A stretch of 64,000 nucleotides of DNA from Pedobacter sp. HDW13 (lineage in GTDB: Bacteria; Bacteroidota; Bacteroidia; Sphingobacteriales; Sphingobacteriaceae): positions 2,790,001 through 2,854,000 of the forward strand of contig NZ_CP049868.1 in the NCBI RefSeq assembly GCF_011303555.1, given 5' to 3'. How positions within the stretch are numbered: position 1 is the first letter of the stretch; each line of letters begins with the position of its first letter. The notes under the pieces are model-generated. The model was not told the origin of the DNA. It saw only the letters and a list, made by a program, of their open reading frames with translations, and did no database searches. Both the position numbers and the translations under genes were made by a program. Shown one piece after another: positions 35,105 to 43,806 of this stretch.

Positions 35105-36015
35105 AAGCTAAAATTTAACCCCAGGGCAATTGTATTTGCTCTGAAATTGGCTCCGTTAAATTGTGTTTCTTCTGCTTGCTTGTTATTAAAATAAGCTCTG
35201 TCTACTCCGCTATAAGTATTGATGTTGTTAATTTTATAATCAAGTTCAATCTGCAGCGTTTTGTTTAGCGGAACGGCTAGATTAATATTTCCATTAAGAG
35301 CAAAAGAATTTGCGGCATGCGTAAAACTAACTGGTTTTTGAAAATCGGGAATTAAGTTCCAGTTCGCCTTTGCCGAATACGTATAAAAACCACCCAAAAT
35401 ACCCGCAGTTACACGGAATGATTTGGCCTTAAAAGTTCCCTCAAGTCCAAAATCGAAACCCTTGTACCTGGTTTGATAAGTAGAATTTAATCCTGCGCTA
35501 TTGATGTTGCTGGCACTTTCTAATAAATGGAATTTTTGTTGATTGTAAGATAATCCGATGATGGGATTAATTGCAAACCGATCTAAATTTAACAGTTGAT
35601 AACTTAGCTGTAAACTGGTATTAAACAAATAACCCTTATTGGCGTCGAGCAGATCGAAGTAAAAAGCATTTTGCCGATTGTCATCTGCATAATCGGTATC
35701 TTCTACTTCCCCTTTGGTGATATTGCTATACTGGCTACCAGTTTTAATGCTTAACCGGTTGGTAATATGGTATTTAGCGTCAAGTCCAAAGTTTGGTCCT
35801 TTTAGATTTTTCCACACCAGTTCTGATAAAATGTTGGGACTTGTGCCCGAAGCATTTCCGGCAATAGACCAATCTGATTTAGCTTGCTGAATACCGATGG
35901 AAGGTTTAATTTCCCATTTGTTTGGTGTATTTTGTGCTAATGCAGTTTTACAAAAGAGTAGTAAGGTTAAACAAGCTAATAATCGGTTAATGTTACGCGG
36001 GAAAATAAGCTGCAT
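35101..36015 (-). CDS. Outer membrane beta-barrel, possibly omptin-like
   Basis: The 304-residue product has a signal peptide ending TALAQ and a C-terminal Phe (LGLNFSF), as in outer-membrane barrels. Alternating strands fill the length. The segment ILSELVWKNLKGPNFGLDAKYHI followed by KGEVEDTDYADDN resembles the Trp-Lys strand and the acidic DxD turn of omptin proteases, but the second acidic/His pair of omptins is not evident. It may be a porin-like barrel with a related fold. It runs towards the comB-like gene. Confidence 0.65.
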   Translation of the reverse strand: MQLIFPRNINRLLACLTLLLFCKTALAQNTPNKWEIKPSIGIQQAKSDWSIAGNASGTSPNILSELVWKNLKGPNFGLDAKYHITNRLSIKTGSQYSNITKGEVEDTDYADDNRQNAFYFDLLDANKGYLFNTSLQLSYQLLNLDRFAINPIIGLSYNQQKFHLLESASNINSAGLNSTYQTRYKGFDFGLEGTFKAKSFRVTAGILGGFYTYSAKANWNLIPDFQKPVSFTHAANSFALNGNINLAVPLNKTLQIELDYKINNINTYSGVDRAYFNNKQAEETQFNGANFRANTIALGLNFSF

Positions 36016-36039
36016 ATTCTGATTTCGGTTTTAAGCAAC

Positions 36040-36077
36040 AAAATACACATAGTGGTTTACTAAACCACCATGTGTAA
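36040..36077 (-). terminator. Terminator of the astacin-like protease gene
   Basis: On the minus strand ACACATGGTGGTTTA pairs with TAAACCACTATGTGT with one mismatch and is followed by a T-rich stretch (ATTTTGTT). Confidence 0.75.
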
Positions 36078-36088
36078 ATTTATTTATT

Positions 36089-36883
36089 TTAAAAAGGATA
36101 TACTGAAGCAATAAATGATTTATCGGTAGCAGATAGTACGGTATTCCATCCCACTTCAAAATCGCCAATGGTTAACTCATTCGGAACCGAATAGTGCATG
36201 ATTGAATATTTATCATACGCACTGTAATTGGTTTGTGTGGTGCTGTATTTGGCAAACAGGTTGTTGTCTACGTCAGCCTGACTCCAATAATTCGGTGCAG
36301 CGGCATAATAGGCATAAACAGCTGGTTTATCCCACGGAATAGATACCAATGGATGCTGGTGTTCGTGTATCATACCTAAAGCATGGCCAAACTCATGAAT
36401 TACCACACGGCTATATTCAGAATCGGCTGTTGATGCAGTAAGCCAACCAAAATTCATGGTTGCGCCAGTACTTGGAGTCGATTTTCCGATGTAAGACCAT
36501 GAGCCATCACCACTTACAAAACTTACCCTGATTTTAGCAGTGTTATCGTTGGTTACAAAGTTGAATTTAATGTTGGCGTATTTTTCCCATTCTCTGGCGT
36601 ACTGTATTACTTTAGCTCTAATGGCTGCAGTGCTTCCGTTTAAACTCACTTTAATTGTAGTGCCCGCAGTCCATTTTGTCGATTTTAATACGGCGCCTCT
36701 TGGAGTCGTGCCATCCAACGATCTTTCAGTACAGATTTTGATATCGCCAAGTGGGTTTACGCTTAAGGTTTCGGGCTGATCTAGGTTTGCGTTTTCGGTA
36801 GGTTTTTCTTTTTTACAAGAATATAAAGATACAGTTAGTCCTAAGGCAATTAGGAGTGCCTTATTTAATTTTAGAAATTTCAT
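36089..36883 (-). CDS. M12A (astacin-like) zinc metalloprotease, lipoprotein
   Basis: The 264-residue protein has a lipoprotein signal (LTVSLYSC-KKEK). The protease domain starts near residue 70 (WTAGTTIKVSLNGS). The zinc site VIHEFGHALGMIHEHQHP gives HExxHxxGxxHE, with the astacin Glu after the third His; the Met-turn follows as YSIMHYSVP. It should digest proteins outside or on the cell. It is a single gene preceded by a very AT-rich gap. Confidence 0.92.
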   Translation of the reverse strand: MKFLKLNKALLIALGLTVSLYSCKKEKPTENANLDQPETLSVNPLGDIKICTERSLDGTTPRGAVLKSTKWTAGTTIKVSLNGSTAAIRAKVIQYAREWEKYANIKFNFVTNDNTAKIRVSFVSGDGSWSYIGKSTPSTGATMNFGWLTASTADSEYSRVVIHEFGHALGMIHEHQHPLVSIPWDKPAVYAYYAAAPNYWSQADVDNNLFAKYSTTQTNYSAYDKYSIMHYSVPNELTIGDFEVGWNTVLSATDKSFIASVYPF

Positions 36884-37192
36884 GTTTTAGGTTTTTTTAG
36901 GTAAAAGTTAATGATCTGTGTTTATGACTGGAAAATCAAGTTAGAAAATTGTAAACACAGGAATCCTACGCTTCTGCTGAAGCATAATTAAGGTGAAAAA
37001 CATAGGTAGACGTTTAGGTTAAATACCCTGCATTTTGCAAAGTATAATCCTAAAGTAAAATAATATTATATAACCACCAAAATAAATGTAATATTTTTAT
37101 TTCATATGTGTAGTTGTTACACTATATAAAAATTTACTTAAAATATTCTTTATTGTAGTTTTAATATTACTTTATTGAAGCGTCGCTCTCGT
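36884..37192. other. AT-rich gap without a gene
   Basis: No coding frame or RNA gene is seen. The part from about 37020 to 37180 is strongly AT-rich and low in complexity (runs such as TAATATTATATAACC). There is no clear TAnnTTTG box for the protease on the minus strand. Confidence 0.6.
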
Positions 37193-37963
37193 TTATTTTG
37201 TGATGAGCTCAGAAATAGTAGGACTGTTTTTAATGGTAATCAAAGCTTCTTCGTGTGCCAGCCAGTAAATATCTTCGGCTCGTTTCATGTCGAAGGTACT
37301 AATGGCACCCAAACCTTTAGGTTCGATAAGTACATTACAGAACTTTGCTTTTCTTTCCATGTCGTGGTTAATAGACATGATGCCCGCACGCCCCATTAAG
37401 TTGGTAATGCCCGTAATTTTATCAACAGGTTTTAGGTGGTTGCAAGACGATCCAATAATAAAATCGCAGTCTTCCATTAAAGGCTCGACCGGGAAATTGT
37501 TTAAAATTCCGCCATCTACATACATCTGTCCATCAATCATAATTGGCTTAAAAATACCGGGTATGCAGCTCGATGCATGGATGGCCCTGATTAATGGCCC
37601 TTTGGTAAAATACACCAGCCGGCCTTCGCTAAAGTTTACGGCAGCTATCGTTAACGGAATTTTTAGCTTCTCAATAGTATCTTCAGGGAAGTATTCTTTT
37701 AAAATTAGTGAGGTATTTTCGATATTAATTAGGCCGAGCGAACCTACAGCGGGGCGTACAAAACGCCATAATTTTGTTTTTAGGAAAATATTAAGTCCCT
37801 CTTCAGGATCTATTCCAGCGGCAAAAAATGCTCCGGCTATTGCTCCGGCACTCGTTCCGCTAATGTGACTAAAGGTAATGCCTAAATTGCTGAAAGCTTT
37901 TAAAACGCCTAAATGTGCTATTCCTCTAATGCCTCCACCCGATAATACAATGCCAACTTTCAT
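37193..37963 (-). CDS. Patatin-like phospholipase
   Basis: The 256-residue protein has the patatin fold with a Ser-Asp dyad: oxyanion loop GGGIRGIAHLGVL at residues 9-21, nucleophile elbow GTSAG near 36-40, and DGGI near 150. There is no signal peptide, so it is cytoplasmic or membrane-associated. It probably removes acyl chains from lipids. It is a RssA/YlbK-like member by size. Confidence 0.92.
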   Translation of the reverse strand: MKVGIVLSGGGIRGIAHLGVLKAFSNLGITFSHISGTSAGAIAGAFFAAGIDPEEGLNIFLKTKLWRFVRPAVGSLGLINIENTSLILKEYFPEDTIEKLKIPLTIAAVNFSEGRLVYFTKGPLIRAIHASSCIPGIFKPIMIDGQMYVDGGILNNFPVEPLMEDCDFIIGSSCNHLKPVDKITGITNLMGRAGIMSINHDMERKAKFCNVLIEPKGLGAISTFDMKRAEDIYWLAHEEALITIKNSPTISELITK

Positions 37964-38042
37964 AGGTTTAATTTAGGATAATTACTTTAATGCTTAATTG
38001 TTTTTGGGCGGCTTACTGTAAATTGATAATTGAAAACTGCAA

Positions 38043-39077
38043 CTAATTCTGTTGTTTTGGTTTGTATTTCGACTTATTTAAAATTTTCTGTGCATCCTGT
38101 TCGGCCATGAGCTGTTGTAGGGTTACATCAGGATTTTCTTTCATATATTTTTTTACCATCTGCCATCCAATCCATACTCCCAATTTTGGTGCCGAATCTC
38201 TATTTTCGCCTAAACCCGGTGTAAAAGGGCCTTCTGATAAAAAGACCTGTATTTTTTGGTAATCAGTTTCGAACAGAAAGTTGCGTTCTAAAAAGTAGGC
38301 CCAAATATCGCCTTCAAAATGCTGTGCCCAATCTAATTGTTGTGTTGTATAGCCAATTTTAACCGAGTCTGGCAGCTGTTCGGGCAATACCTGATCAAGA
38401 AAATAAAGTATTTTCCCCTGAAAAACCATTTTTGATAACAGTGATTTATTTCCATCAGGTTCTGCAAAAAGTTCTTCGTGGGCATAGGTTTCGGCTGCGC
38501 GTGGCACAATATAGGCTGGTGTAAACCTGCGTGAAAGATATAGGGGAACACTTTGAACAATGGCTTTGTAAAATTTGCTATCCTTGCCCAAAAACATATC
38601 AAGGCCAATACCCAGATAGTTATCGCCAACCGGCATTTGGTAAGCAAAGCCCGAGGAAAAAGCAATAAATTTGGGGATTTTGGCTTTAGGGTAATAGTAT
38701 TTGATGTATTTAAAAGTTTCGTTTAAACCAGCTTCCTGTGCTTTTAAATTTGGAAAAACACTATCTACTTCTTTGGTTAAATCGGTATAGGCCTGATCGT
38801 GGTAAAGTGTAGACAATGATTCTGTATTTGCAAATTTAGTATCAAGGATCTTATGCAGAAAATCGTCATAAAATATACCATACTTTGTACTTAGCGCCTG
38901 GTTTACCTCAACAGCGTTTTTGCTTTTTCCTGCAAATAGCTCTTTATCAAATCGTTCTATTTTAATATTTACGGCAATATTGCTAACATCGGGCCTGTTG
39001 CTTTGCTTACAGGAAATAAATGCAATGGCAAAAAGAAAAATTAGATAAATTTGCCTATGTTTTACGTTATACATCAT
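38043..39077 (-). CDS. gldB: Gliding motility lipoprotein GldB
   Basis: The product is about 344 residues with a lipoprotein signal (YLIFLFAIAFISC-KQS). The body matches GldB: IERFDKELF near the start, then IAFSSGFAYQMPVGDNYLGIGLDMFLG, TYAHEELFAEP and FFLSEGPFTPGLGENRDSAPKLGVWIGWQMVKKYM-like segments. GldB is needed for gliding in Flavobacterium and is broadly kept in Bacteroidota with type IX secretion. ATG codons at 39077 and 39074 are both possible; the TTG at 39086 overlaps the promoter box. No gldC gene follows. Confidence 0.92.
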   Translation of the reverse strand: MMYNVKHRQIYLIFLFAIAFISCKQSNRPDVSNIAVNIKIERFDKELFAGKSKNAVEVNQALSTKYGIFYDDFLHKILDTKFANTESLSTLYHDQAYTDLTKEVDSVFPNLKAQEAGLNETFKYIKYYYPKAKIPKFIAFSSGFAYQMPVGDNYLGIGLDMFLGKDSKFYKAIVQSVPLYLSRRFTPAYIVPRAAETYAHEELFAEPDGNKSLLSKMVFQGKILYFLDQVLPEQLPDSVKIGYTTQQLDWAQHFEGDIWAYFLERNFLFETDYQKIQVFLSEGPFTPGLGENRDSAPKLGVWIGWQMVKKYMKENPDVTLQQLMAEQDAQKILNKSKYKPKQQN

Positions 39078-39083
39078 GTAGAA

Positions 39084-39091
39084 CAAATATA
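39084..39091 (-). promoter_or_regulatory. Probable -7 promoter box of gldB
   Basis: Minus-strand TATATTTG is an exact TAnnTTTG match, 7-10 bases before the candidate gldB ATG codons, in the short gap to the divergent barrel gene. Confidence 0.5.
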
Positions 39092-39107
39092 TATAAACAC
39101 CTATAGC

Positions 39108-39782
39108 ATGAAAAGAATATCGACCATTTTAATTTTATCACTTTTAAGTTTCGGCGCCTGGGCGCAAAATTCTACCTTAACCAGTTACGGTTTCAGGTTG
39201 GGGCTAACTGCTACGCCAACCGTTGGATGGATTAAACCAGAACAGGGAAAAACGAATGGGGTGGCTTTAGGGTTCTCTTACGGTTTAATAGGAGATTTTA
39301 ATTTCGCTCCGAATTACAGTTTTTCTACGGCTTTAACCATTACCAGCATAAACGGTAAAAGTACCGAAGTAAATGTAATGCCCTATAATGGAACCAGTAG
39401 TTCATCTAATCCCGTGGCCTACGACTTAAAATATAAATTTCAATACATTGAAGTACCACTTACAGTAAAACTTAAAACCCTTAAAACCGATGGTAAGCGT
39501 TGGTTTGGCCAGTTTGGTTTATCAAATGGATTTAATATCAGTGCAAAGCAAGATGCTGTAAGGAACGGAACCCAGGTTGGTGATAACCAGAATATTTCTG
39601 ACTGGAGAAAATTTTATAGAGCCGGTTTAATTATTGGTGGTGGAGGCGAATTTGATGTTTCGGGTAACACCAGCATTTTAGCCGGTTTAACTTTTAACAA
39701 TGGTTTTACCAATATCGCAACAGATGGCAGCCGAAATGTTAAAAACCATTATCTGGCGCTTAATTTCGGTGTATTCTTCTAA
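39108..39782 (+). CDS. PorT-family outer membrane beta-barrel protein
   Basis: From ATG 39108 the product has 224 residues with signal MKRISTILILSLLSFGAWAQ. The mature part is a barrel of the PorT/OMP_b-brl_2 kind: FRLGLTATPTVGWIKP, GFSYGLIGDFNFAPNYSF, YKFQYIEVPLTVKLK, GLIIGGGGEFDVSG and a C-terminal LNFGVFF. PorT is an outer-membrane part of type IX secretion in Porphyromonas; here the family call is firm but orthology is not. It is divergent from gldB and 71 bases before nadE. Confidence 0.8.
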   Translation: MKRISTILILSLLSFGAWAQNSTLTSYGFRLGLTATPTVGWIKPEQGKTNGVALGFSYGLIGDFNFAPNYSFSTALTITSINGKSTEVNVMPYNGTSSSSNPVAYDLKYKFQYIEVPLTVKLKTLKTDGKRWFGQFGLSNGFNISAKQDAVRNGTQVGDNQNISDWRKFYRAGLIIGGGGEFDVSGNTSILAGLTFNNGFTNIATDGSRNVKNHYLALNFGVFF

Positions 39783-39853
39783 TCCTTAATACTTCAATCT
39801 TAATACTTGCTACTAAATCTCGCTACAAACCACGCTTTAACCCCGATCCCTTT

Positions 39854-41494
39854 ATGAAAATCGCTTTAGCCCAACTCAATTACCACATCGGAAACTTTGA
39901 GGCCAACACCCAAAAAATAACCGAACATATCCAACTGGCCAAAGATAAAGGTGCCGATCTGGTTGTTTTTGCTGAATTGGCGATTTGTGGTTATCCGCCA
40001 AGGGATTTTTTAGAGTTTGACGAGTTTATTATGCTTTGCGAAAATGCAGTGCAGGAAATAGCGAAGCATTGTACTGATATTGCCTGTATTGTTGGCTTGC
40101 CGATAAAAAATGAAGTACTTCAGGGTAAGGATTTGTTTAATGCAGCTTATTTTATAGAAGGTGGGCAAGTAAATGGTGTAGTAAGAAAAGCCCTTTTACC
40201 TACTTATGATGTATTTGATGAGTACCGATATTTTGAGCCTGCTACGCAATTTGGCTGTATTGATTTTAAAGGTAAAAAAATTGCGCTCACCATTTGCGAA
40301 GATCTGTGGAACATCAACGATAACCCGTTATATGTTTCTAACCCAATGGATGAACTGATTAAAGAAAAGCCTGATTTAATGATCAACATTGCGGCTTCTC
40401 CTTTTTCGTACACTCACGACGACGAACGTATAAAAGTACTATCTGATAATGCAAAAAAATACCACTTACCTGTGTTTTATGTGAACCAGGTTGGTGCCCA
40501 AACTGAAATTATTTTTGATGGAGGTTCGCTGGTTTTTGATGCCGATGGAACCATGAAAGCCGAGATGAAGTATTTTGAAGAAGATCTGCAGGTTTTTGAT
40601 CTCGATGAGGTTGAGCATGTGCGCAATAAATATCCTCAGGCCGAAAGATTAAGCGATATTGAGCAGATTCATGATGCGATAATTTTAGGAATTAAGGATT
40701 ATTTCCGGAAATCGGGTTTTAGTAAGGCTGTGCTTGGCTTATCAGGCGGGATCGATTCAGCAGTAGTATGTGCTCTGGCTTGCCGGGCGCTAGGTGCCGA
40801 AAATGTAATGGCTGTTTTAATGCCTTCCAAATTCTCTTCTGATCATTCGGTACAGGATGCATTAGACCTGGTAAATAACATTGGGTGCATGCACGAAATT
40901 ATCCCGATTAAGGAAGTTGCAGAAGCTTTTGATCAGATAATGGCATCGGCATTTAATGGCTTGCCATTTAACCTGGCAGAGGAAAATATCCAGGCACGTA
41001 TCCGTGGGATTATTAATATGGCCATGAGCAATAAGTTTGGCTATATATTACTCAATACCTCTAATAAAAGCGAGTGTGCTGTAGGTTATGGTACTTTGTA
41101 CGGCGATATGTGTGGTGCAATAGGGGTGATAGGCGATGTATATAAAATGCAGGTTTTTGAGCTGGCCAGATACATCAATAAGGAAAGCGAAATTATTCCG
41201 TTGAATACGATAGTTAAGCCACCTTCAGCAGAACTAAGGCCCGATCAAAAAGATTCTGATTCGCTACCTGAATACGAAATCCTGGATAAAATCCTTTATC
41301 AGCACATCGAAAAGAAACAGGGGTCGAAAGCCATTGTTGCACAGGGATTTGATGCTGCACTGGTACAACGGATATTAAAAATGGTTAACATTGCCGAATT
41401 TAAACGCTACCAAACACCACCGATTTTAAGGGTATCGCCTAAGGCTTTTGGTATGGGCAGAAGGATGCCTATTGTAGGGAAATATATGGCTTAG
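39854..41494 (+). CDS. nadE: NAD+ synthase, glutamine-hydrolysing
   Basis: NadE makes NAD from deamido-NAD, ATP and glutamine. The 546 residues combine an N-terminal nitrilase domain (Glu in VFAELAICGYPP, Lys in RKALLPTYDVFDEYRYF, Cys in TICEDLW) with a C-terminal synthetase domain (P-loop LGLSGGIDSAVVCALA near 295, then LNTSNKSECAVGYGTLYGDMCGA and a KPPSAELRPDQKD loop). This two-domain form can take ammonia from glutamine by itself. Confidence 0.96.
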   Translation: MKIALAQLNYHIGNFEANTQKITEHIQLAKDKGADLVVFAELAICGYPPRDFLEFDEFIMLCENAVQEIAKHCTDIACIVGLPIKNEVLQGKDLFNAAYFIEGGQVNGVVRKALLPTYDVFDEYRYFEPATQFGCIDFKGKKIALTICEDLWNINDNPLYVSNPMDELIKEKPDLMINIAASPFSYTHDDERIKVLSDNAKKYHLPVFYVNQVGAQTEIIFDGGSLVFDADGTMKAEMKYFEEDLQVFDLDEVEHVRNKYPQAERLSDIEQIHDAIILGIKDYFRKSGFSKAVLGLSGGIDSAVVCALACRALGAENVMAVLMPSKFSSDHSVQDALDLVNNIGCMHEIIPIKEVAEAFDQIMASAFNGLPFNLAEENIQARIRGIINMAMSNKFGYILLNTSNKSECAVGYGTLYGDMCGAIGVIGDVYKMQVFELARYINKESEIIPLNTIVKPPSAELRPDQKDSDSLPEYEILDKILYQHIEKKQGSKAIVAQGFDAALVQRILKMVNIAEFKRYQTPPILRVSPKAFGMGRRMPIVGKYMA

Positions 41495-41572
41495 GCTGTA
41501 AGGCGTTGGAAGGTTTGAATTTGTTAAATTGTTGGAATGTTCAATTGTTCGATTGCTGAATAAATAACCTGT
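41495..41572. repeat. Word-repeat spacer (ATTGTT/GAAT)
   Basis: After the nadE stop the spacer repeats short words: GGAAGGTTTGAAT, TTGTTAAATTGTTGGAATG, TTCAATTGTTCGATTG. It pairs only weakly with itself. It resembles the other word-repeat gaps in style. Confidence 0.45.
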
Positions 41573-42172
41573 TTAATTGTGCTGAAGTTGATTTAACGCC
41601 AGCTCCCTGATTTCATTATCTTTTTCAAAGGCAATGATGTGGTTTAGGCGCTGCTTATCATTTATTTTGCTCACAGCCAGTTTTCTGCTTGCAGTATCCT
41701 TGTCAAACGACGCAATATGGAACAGGTTGGCTTGATCATTTAATTTATTAATGGCTATTTTTCTGGTTGCAACATCCTCATCGAACGAAGCGATGTGGAA
41801 AAGCTTACTTTGGTTGCTCATTTTGCTTACTGCTAATTTCCTTACAGCGGCATCTTCATCAAATGAAGCAATATGAAAAAGGTTCGATTCGTCGCTCAAC
41901 CTATCTACTGCAATTTTTCTTATTGTTGCCTCATCGTTAAAGCACGCAACATGAAATAGGTTAGCTTGGTTAGTTATTTTTACTACAGCGGTCTTTACAA
42001 GGGCAGTATCTTTATTAAAACAGGCAATATGAAAAAGTTCTGCTTCCGAAGCAGTATTAAGGCTTAAGTCAGAGGAGCTGACAGTAGGGGCGCTAATTAC
42101 CAATTCTTTTTTTCTGCTGATGCAGCTGCTTAAGAATAATATGATGCCAAGAAATAAGAATGGTCTGTTCAT
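41573..42172 (-). CDS. Lipoprotein with six 26-residue helical repeats
   Basis: The 199-residue protein has a lipoprotein signal ending FLSSC-ISRK. From about residue 43 it consists of six 26-residue repeats with consensus LFHIASFDEDAAVRKLAV followed by SKLNDQ-N, close to HEAT/leucine-rich-variant repeats (LxxIAxDEDxxVRxxA). The core repeats are strikingly alike in protein yet differ at many codon third positions. The solenoid probably binds a protein or peptide at the envelope. I do not know a named ortholog. Confidence 0.8.
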   Translation of the reverse strand: MNRPFLFLGIILFLSSCISRKKELVISAPTVSSSDLSLNTASEAELFHIACFNKDTALVKTAVVKITNQANLFHVACFNDEATIRKIAVDRLSDESNLFHIASFDEDAAVRKLAVSKMSNQSKLFHIASFDEDVATRKIAINKLNDQANLFHIASFDKDTASRKLAVSKINDKQRLNHIIAFEKDNEIRELALNQLQHN

Positions 42173-42231
42173 TGAGTTTGCGTTTATACTAAGTTATATA
42201 TTTTTAGCTAAGGACTAAGATTAAACGCAAA

Positions 42232-42273
42232 AAAACGTCATCTGATTGGCGAATGCTTCCAGATGACGTTTTA
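42232..42273 (-). terminator. Terminator of the OsmC gene
   Basis: Minus-strand AAAACGTCATCTG pairs with CAGATGACGTTTT around a loop of about 15 bases and continues into seven T. It sits 15 bases after the OsmC stop. Confidence 0.9.
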
Positions 42274-42288
42274 TATGTTAACGGTTTT

Positions 42289-42705
42289 TTATGCTAAAGT
42301 AGCATCAATCGTAATGGTGGTGTTTAACAATTTAGAGATCGGGCAATTTTTTTCTGCATCAGCCACCAATTCGTCAAATTTATCTTGCGATAAGCCCGGT
42401 ACCGAAGCTGTTAATGTTAAATGCGATTCTACAATCTCTCCTTTTGAAGGATCGAGGTTAATCTCACATTTGGTTTCCAGTTTATCTGCAGTAAAACCTG
42501 CTTCGGTTAAGTTAGCAGATAATTTCATGGTGAAACATCCGGCATGTGCCGCTGCAATTAATTCTTCAGGGTTGGTACCCACACCTTCCGCAAAGCGCGA
42601 ATTAAAAGAATATTGTGTATTGTTTAAAGTTGTGCTTTGCGTGGTAATATTGCCAGCACCCTCTTTAATAGAACCTTGCCAAACGGCCGTTGCATTTCTT
42701 TTCAT
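42289..42705 (-). CDS. OsmC family peroxiredoxin
   Basis: OsmC/Ohr proteins reduce organic hydroperoxides with two Cys. From ATG 42705 the product has 138 residues: VWQGSIKEGAGNI, then FAEGVGTNPEELIAAAHAGCFTMKLSANL (first Cys) and DAEKNCPISKLL (second Cys). This layout is that of OsmC rather than Ohr. A box TATCTTTA on the minus strand at 42754-42747 is a likely promoter element. Confidence 0.93.
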   Translation of the reverse strand: MKRNATAVWQGSIKEGAGNITTQSTTLNNTQYSFNSRFAEGVGTNPEELIAAAHAGCFTMKLSANLTEAGFTADKLETKCEINLDPSKGEIVESHLTLTASVPGLSQDKFDELVADAEKNCPISKLLNTTITIDATLA

Positions 42706-42813
42706 GATCAAATTTATTTTTGGTTGATTTTAGATTGTTTAACAGCTAAAGATAAATATATGTTTGTACAAGGAATGAAAATCTTTGTTAAGAAATAGAT
42801 CTGTTTTGGCAGA

Positions 42814-43338
42814 TTATTCAATTTCAGAAATGGTTTCTTCTTCAGGCCTAGTGATTTTACTCCTAAACGATTGTACCAGTAAAATGCCCACACCGATCAT
42901 GATGGAAATATCGGCAAAATTGAATACCCCCGTTTGAAAAATGTAAAAGTCAATGTGCATAAAATCGGTAACCGAGCCGTGCACAATCCTATCGCATAAA
43001 TTACCAATACCACCGCCAATTAAAAAACACAGTGCAATTTGAACGCTTATAGGAAGATTGCGTTTGGCAAATAGAAAATACAGTCCATAACCTAAAAATA
43101 ATAGAGGTAGACCTGTTAAAATGATCAGTCTGAAAATATAGGGCATCTCATCTCCCAGGCTTAAAAAGGCACCGCTGTTTTCTACACGCGTTAAGGTGAA
43201 ACGGTCTTTAATGATGCTGATATGTTCGTAATTGCTGATTTTTACGCGAACAATTTTTTTGGATATCTGATCGCAACCAAAATTTAAGGTTAATAATAAG
43301 AGCAATACCGACCAGCGTAGGTTTTTTATTTTTTGCAT
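42814..43338 (-). CDS. lspA: Lipoprotein signal peptidase
   Basis: LspA cuts the signal from diacylglyceryl-prolipoproteins inside the inner membrane. The 174 residues have four membrane helices and the catalytic Asp pair: Asp125 in GSVTDFMHI and Asp143 in FNFADISI; VENSGAFLS near 52-60 and GNLCDRI near 112 are also conserved. It follows the DinB gene by 6 bases and shares an operon with lnt, the enzyme of the last lipoprotein step. Confidence 0.95.
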   Translation of the reverse strand: MQKIKNLRWSVLLLLLTLNFGCDQISKKIVRVKISNYEHISIIKDRFTLTRVENSGAFLSLGDEMPYIFRLIILTGLPLLFLGYGLYFLFAKRNLPISVQIALCFLIGGGIGNLCDRIVHGSVTDFMHIDFYIFQTGVFNFADISIMIGVGILLVQSFRSKITRPEEETISEIE

Positions 43339-43344
43339 AATTTT

Positions 43345-43806
43345 TTATCTGATAATATCGGCATCAACCGGCGTATAGCCTAAATGCCTGCTAAGCGACA
43401 TAATTTGCCCTTTATGATGAAACTCATGGGTAATAACATGGGTAAATAATTTCAAGGGGTTTACAATTAAAGATTCCTGATTTCTTTTTAGCTCAATTTC
43501 CTGTTGTTCATTTCCTTTAAATTTTTCTATAAATAAGCCGATGTATTCATCTACCTGGTTAAAATAGCTTCGACAATCGCTTAAGGTGTGATAATTGTCG
43601 AAAGGTAAAAACTCCTGTTCAATGCCTAATGCTCTTTCGCCTATCCATGCACTATAGGTTTGGCAGATATGTAACAGTAAATTTCGGATTGAACCTCTGC
43701 CGAACGAGCTGTTTTCGGTTAAGAAATCCTGCTCGGATATAGTCCCAATGTAAGTTAATAGGGTATTTCTTGAGGATAAAACGAAATCATATTGTTGTTT
43801 AAGCAT
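43345..43806 (-). CDS. DinB family protein
   Basis: The 153-residue protein has the four-helix DinB/YfiT layout with three His for a metal: LLLHICQTYSAWIG near residue 45 and THVITHEFHHKGQI near 124-137. Members include thiol transferases and unknown metal proteins. It starts 8 bases inside the end of lnt and ends 6 bases before lspA, so it is translated within the lipoprotein-processing operon, though I see no reason for a shared function. Confidence 0.9.
   Translation of the reverse strand: MLKQQYDFVLSSRNTLLTYIGTISEQDFLTENSSFGRGSIRNLLLHICQTYSAWIGERALGIEQEFLPFDNYHTLSDCRSYFNQVDEYIGLFIEKFKGNEQQEIELKRNQESLIVNPLKLFTHVITHEFHHKGQIMSLSRHLGYTPVDADIIR

Noticed and set aside
37287..37868. Long open frame opposite the patatin gene
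   Set aside because: It mirrors the codon pattern of the patatin gene and has no domain or signal of its own.
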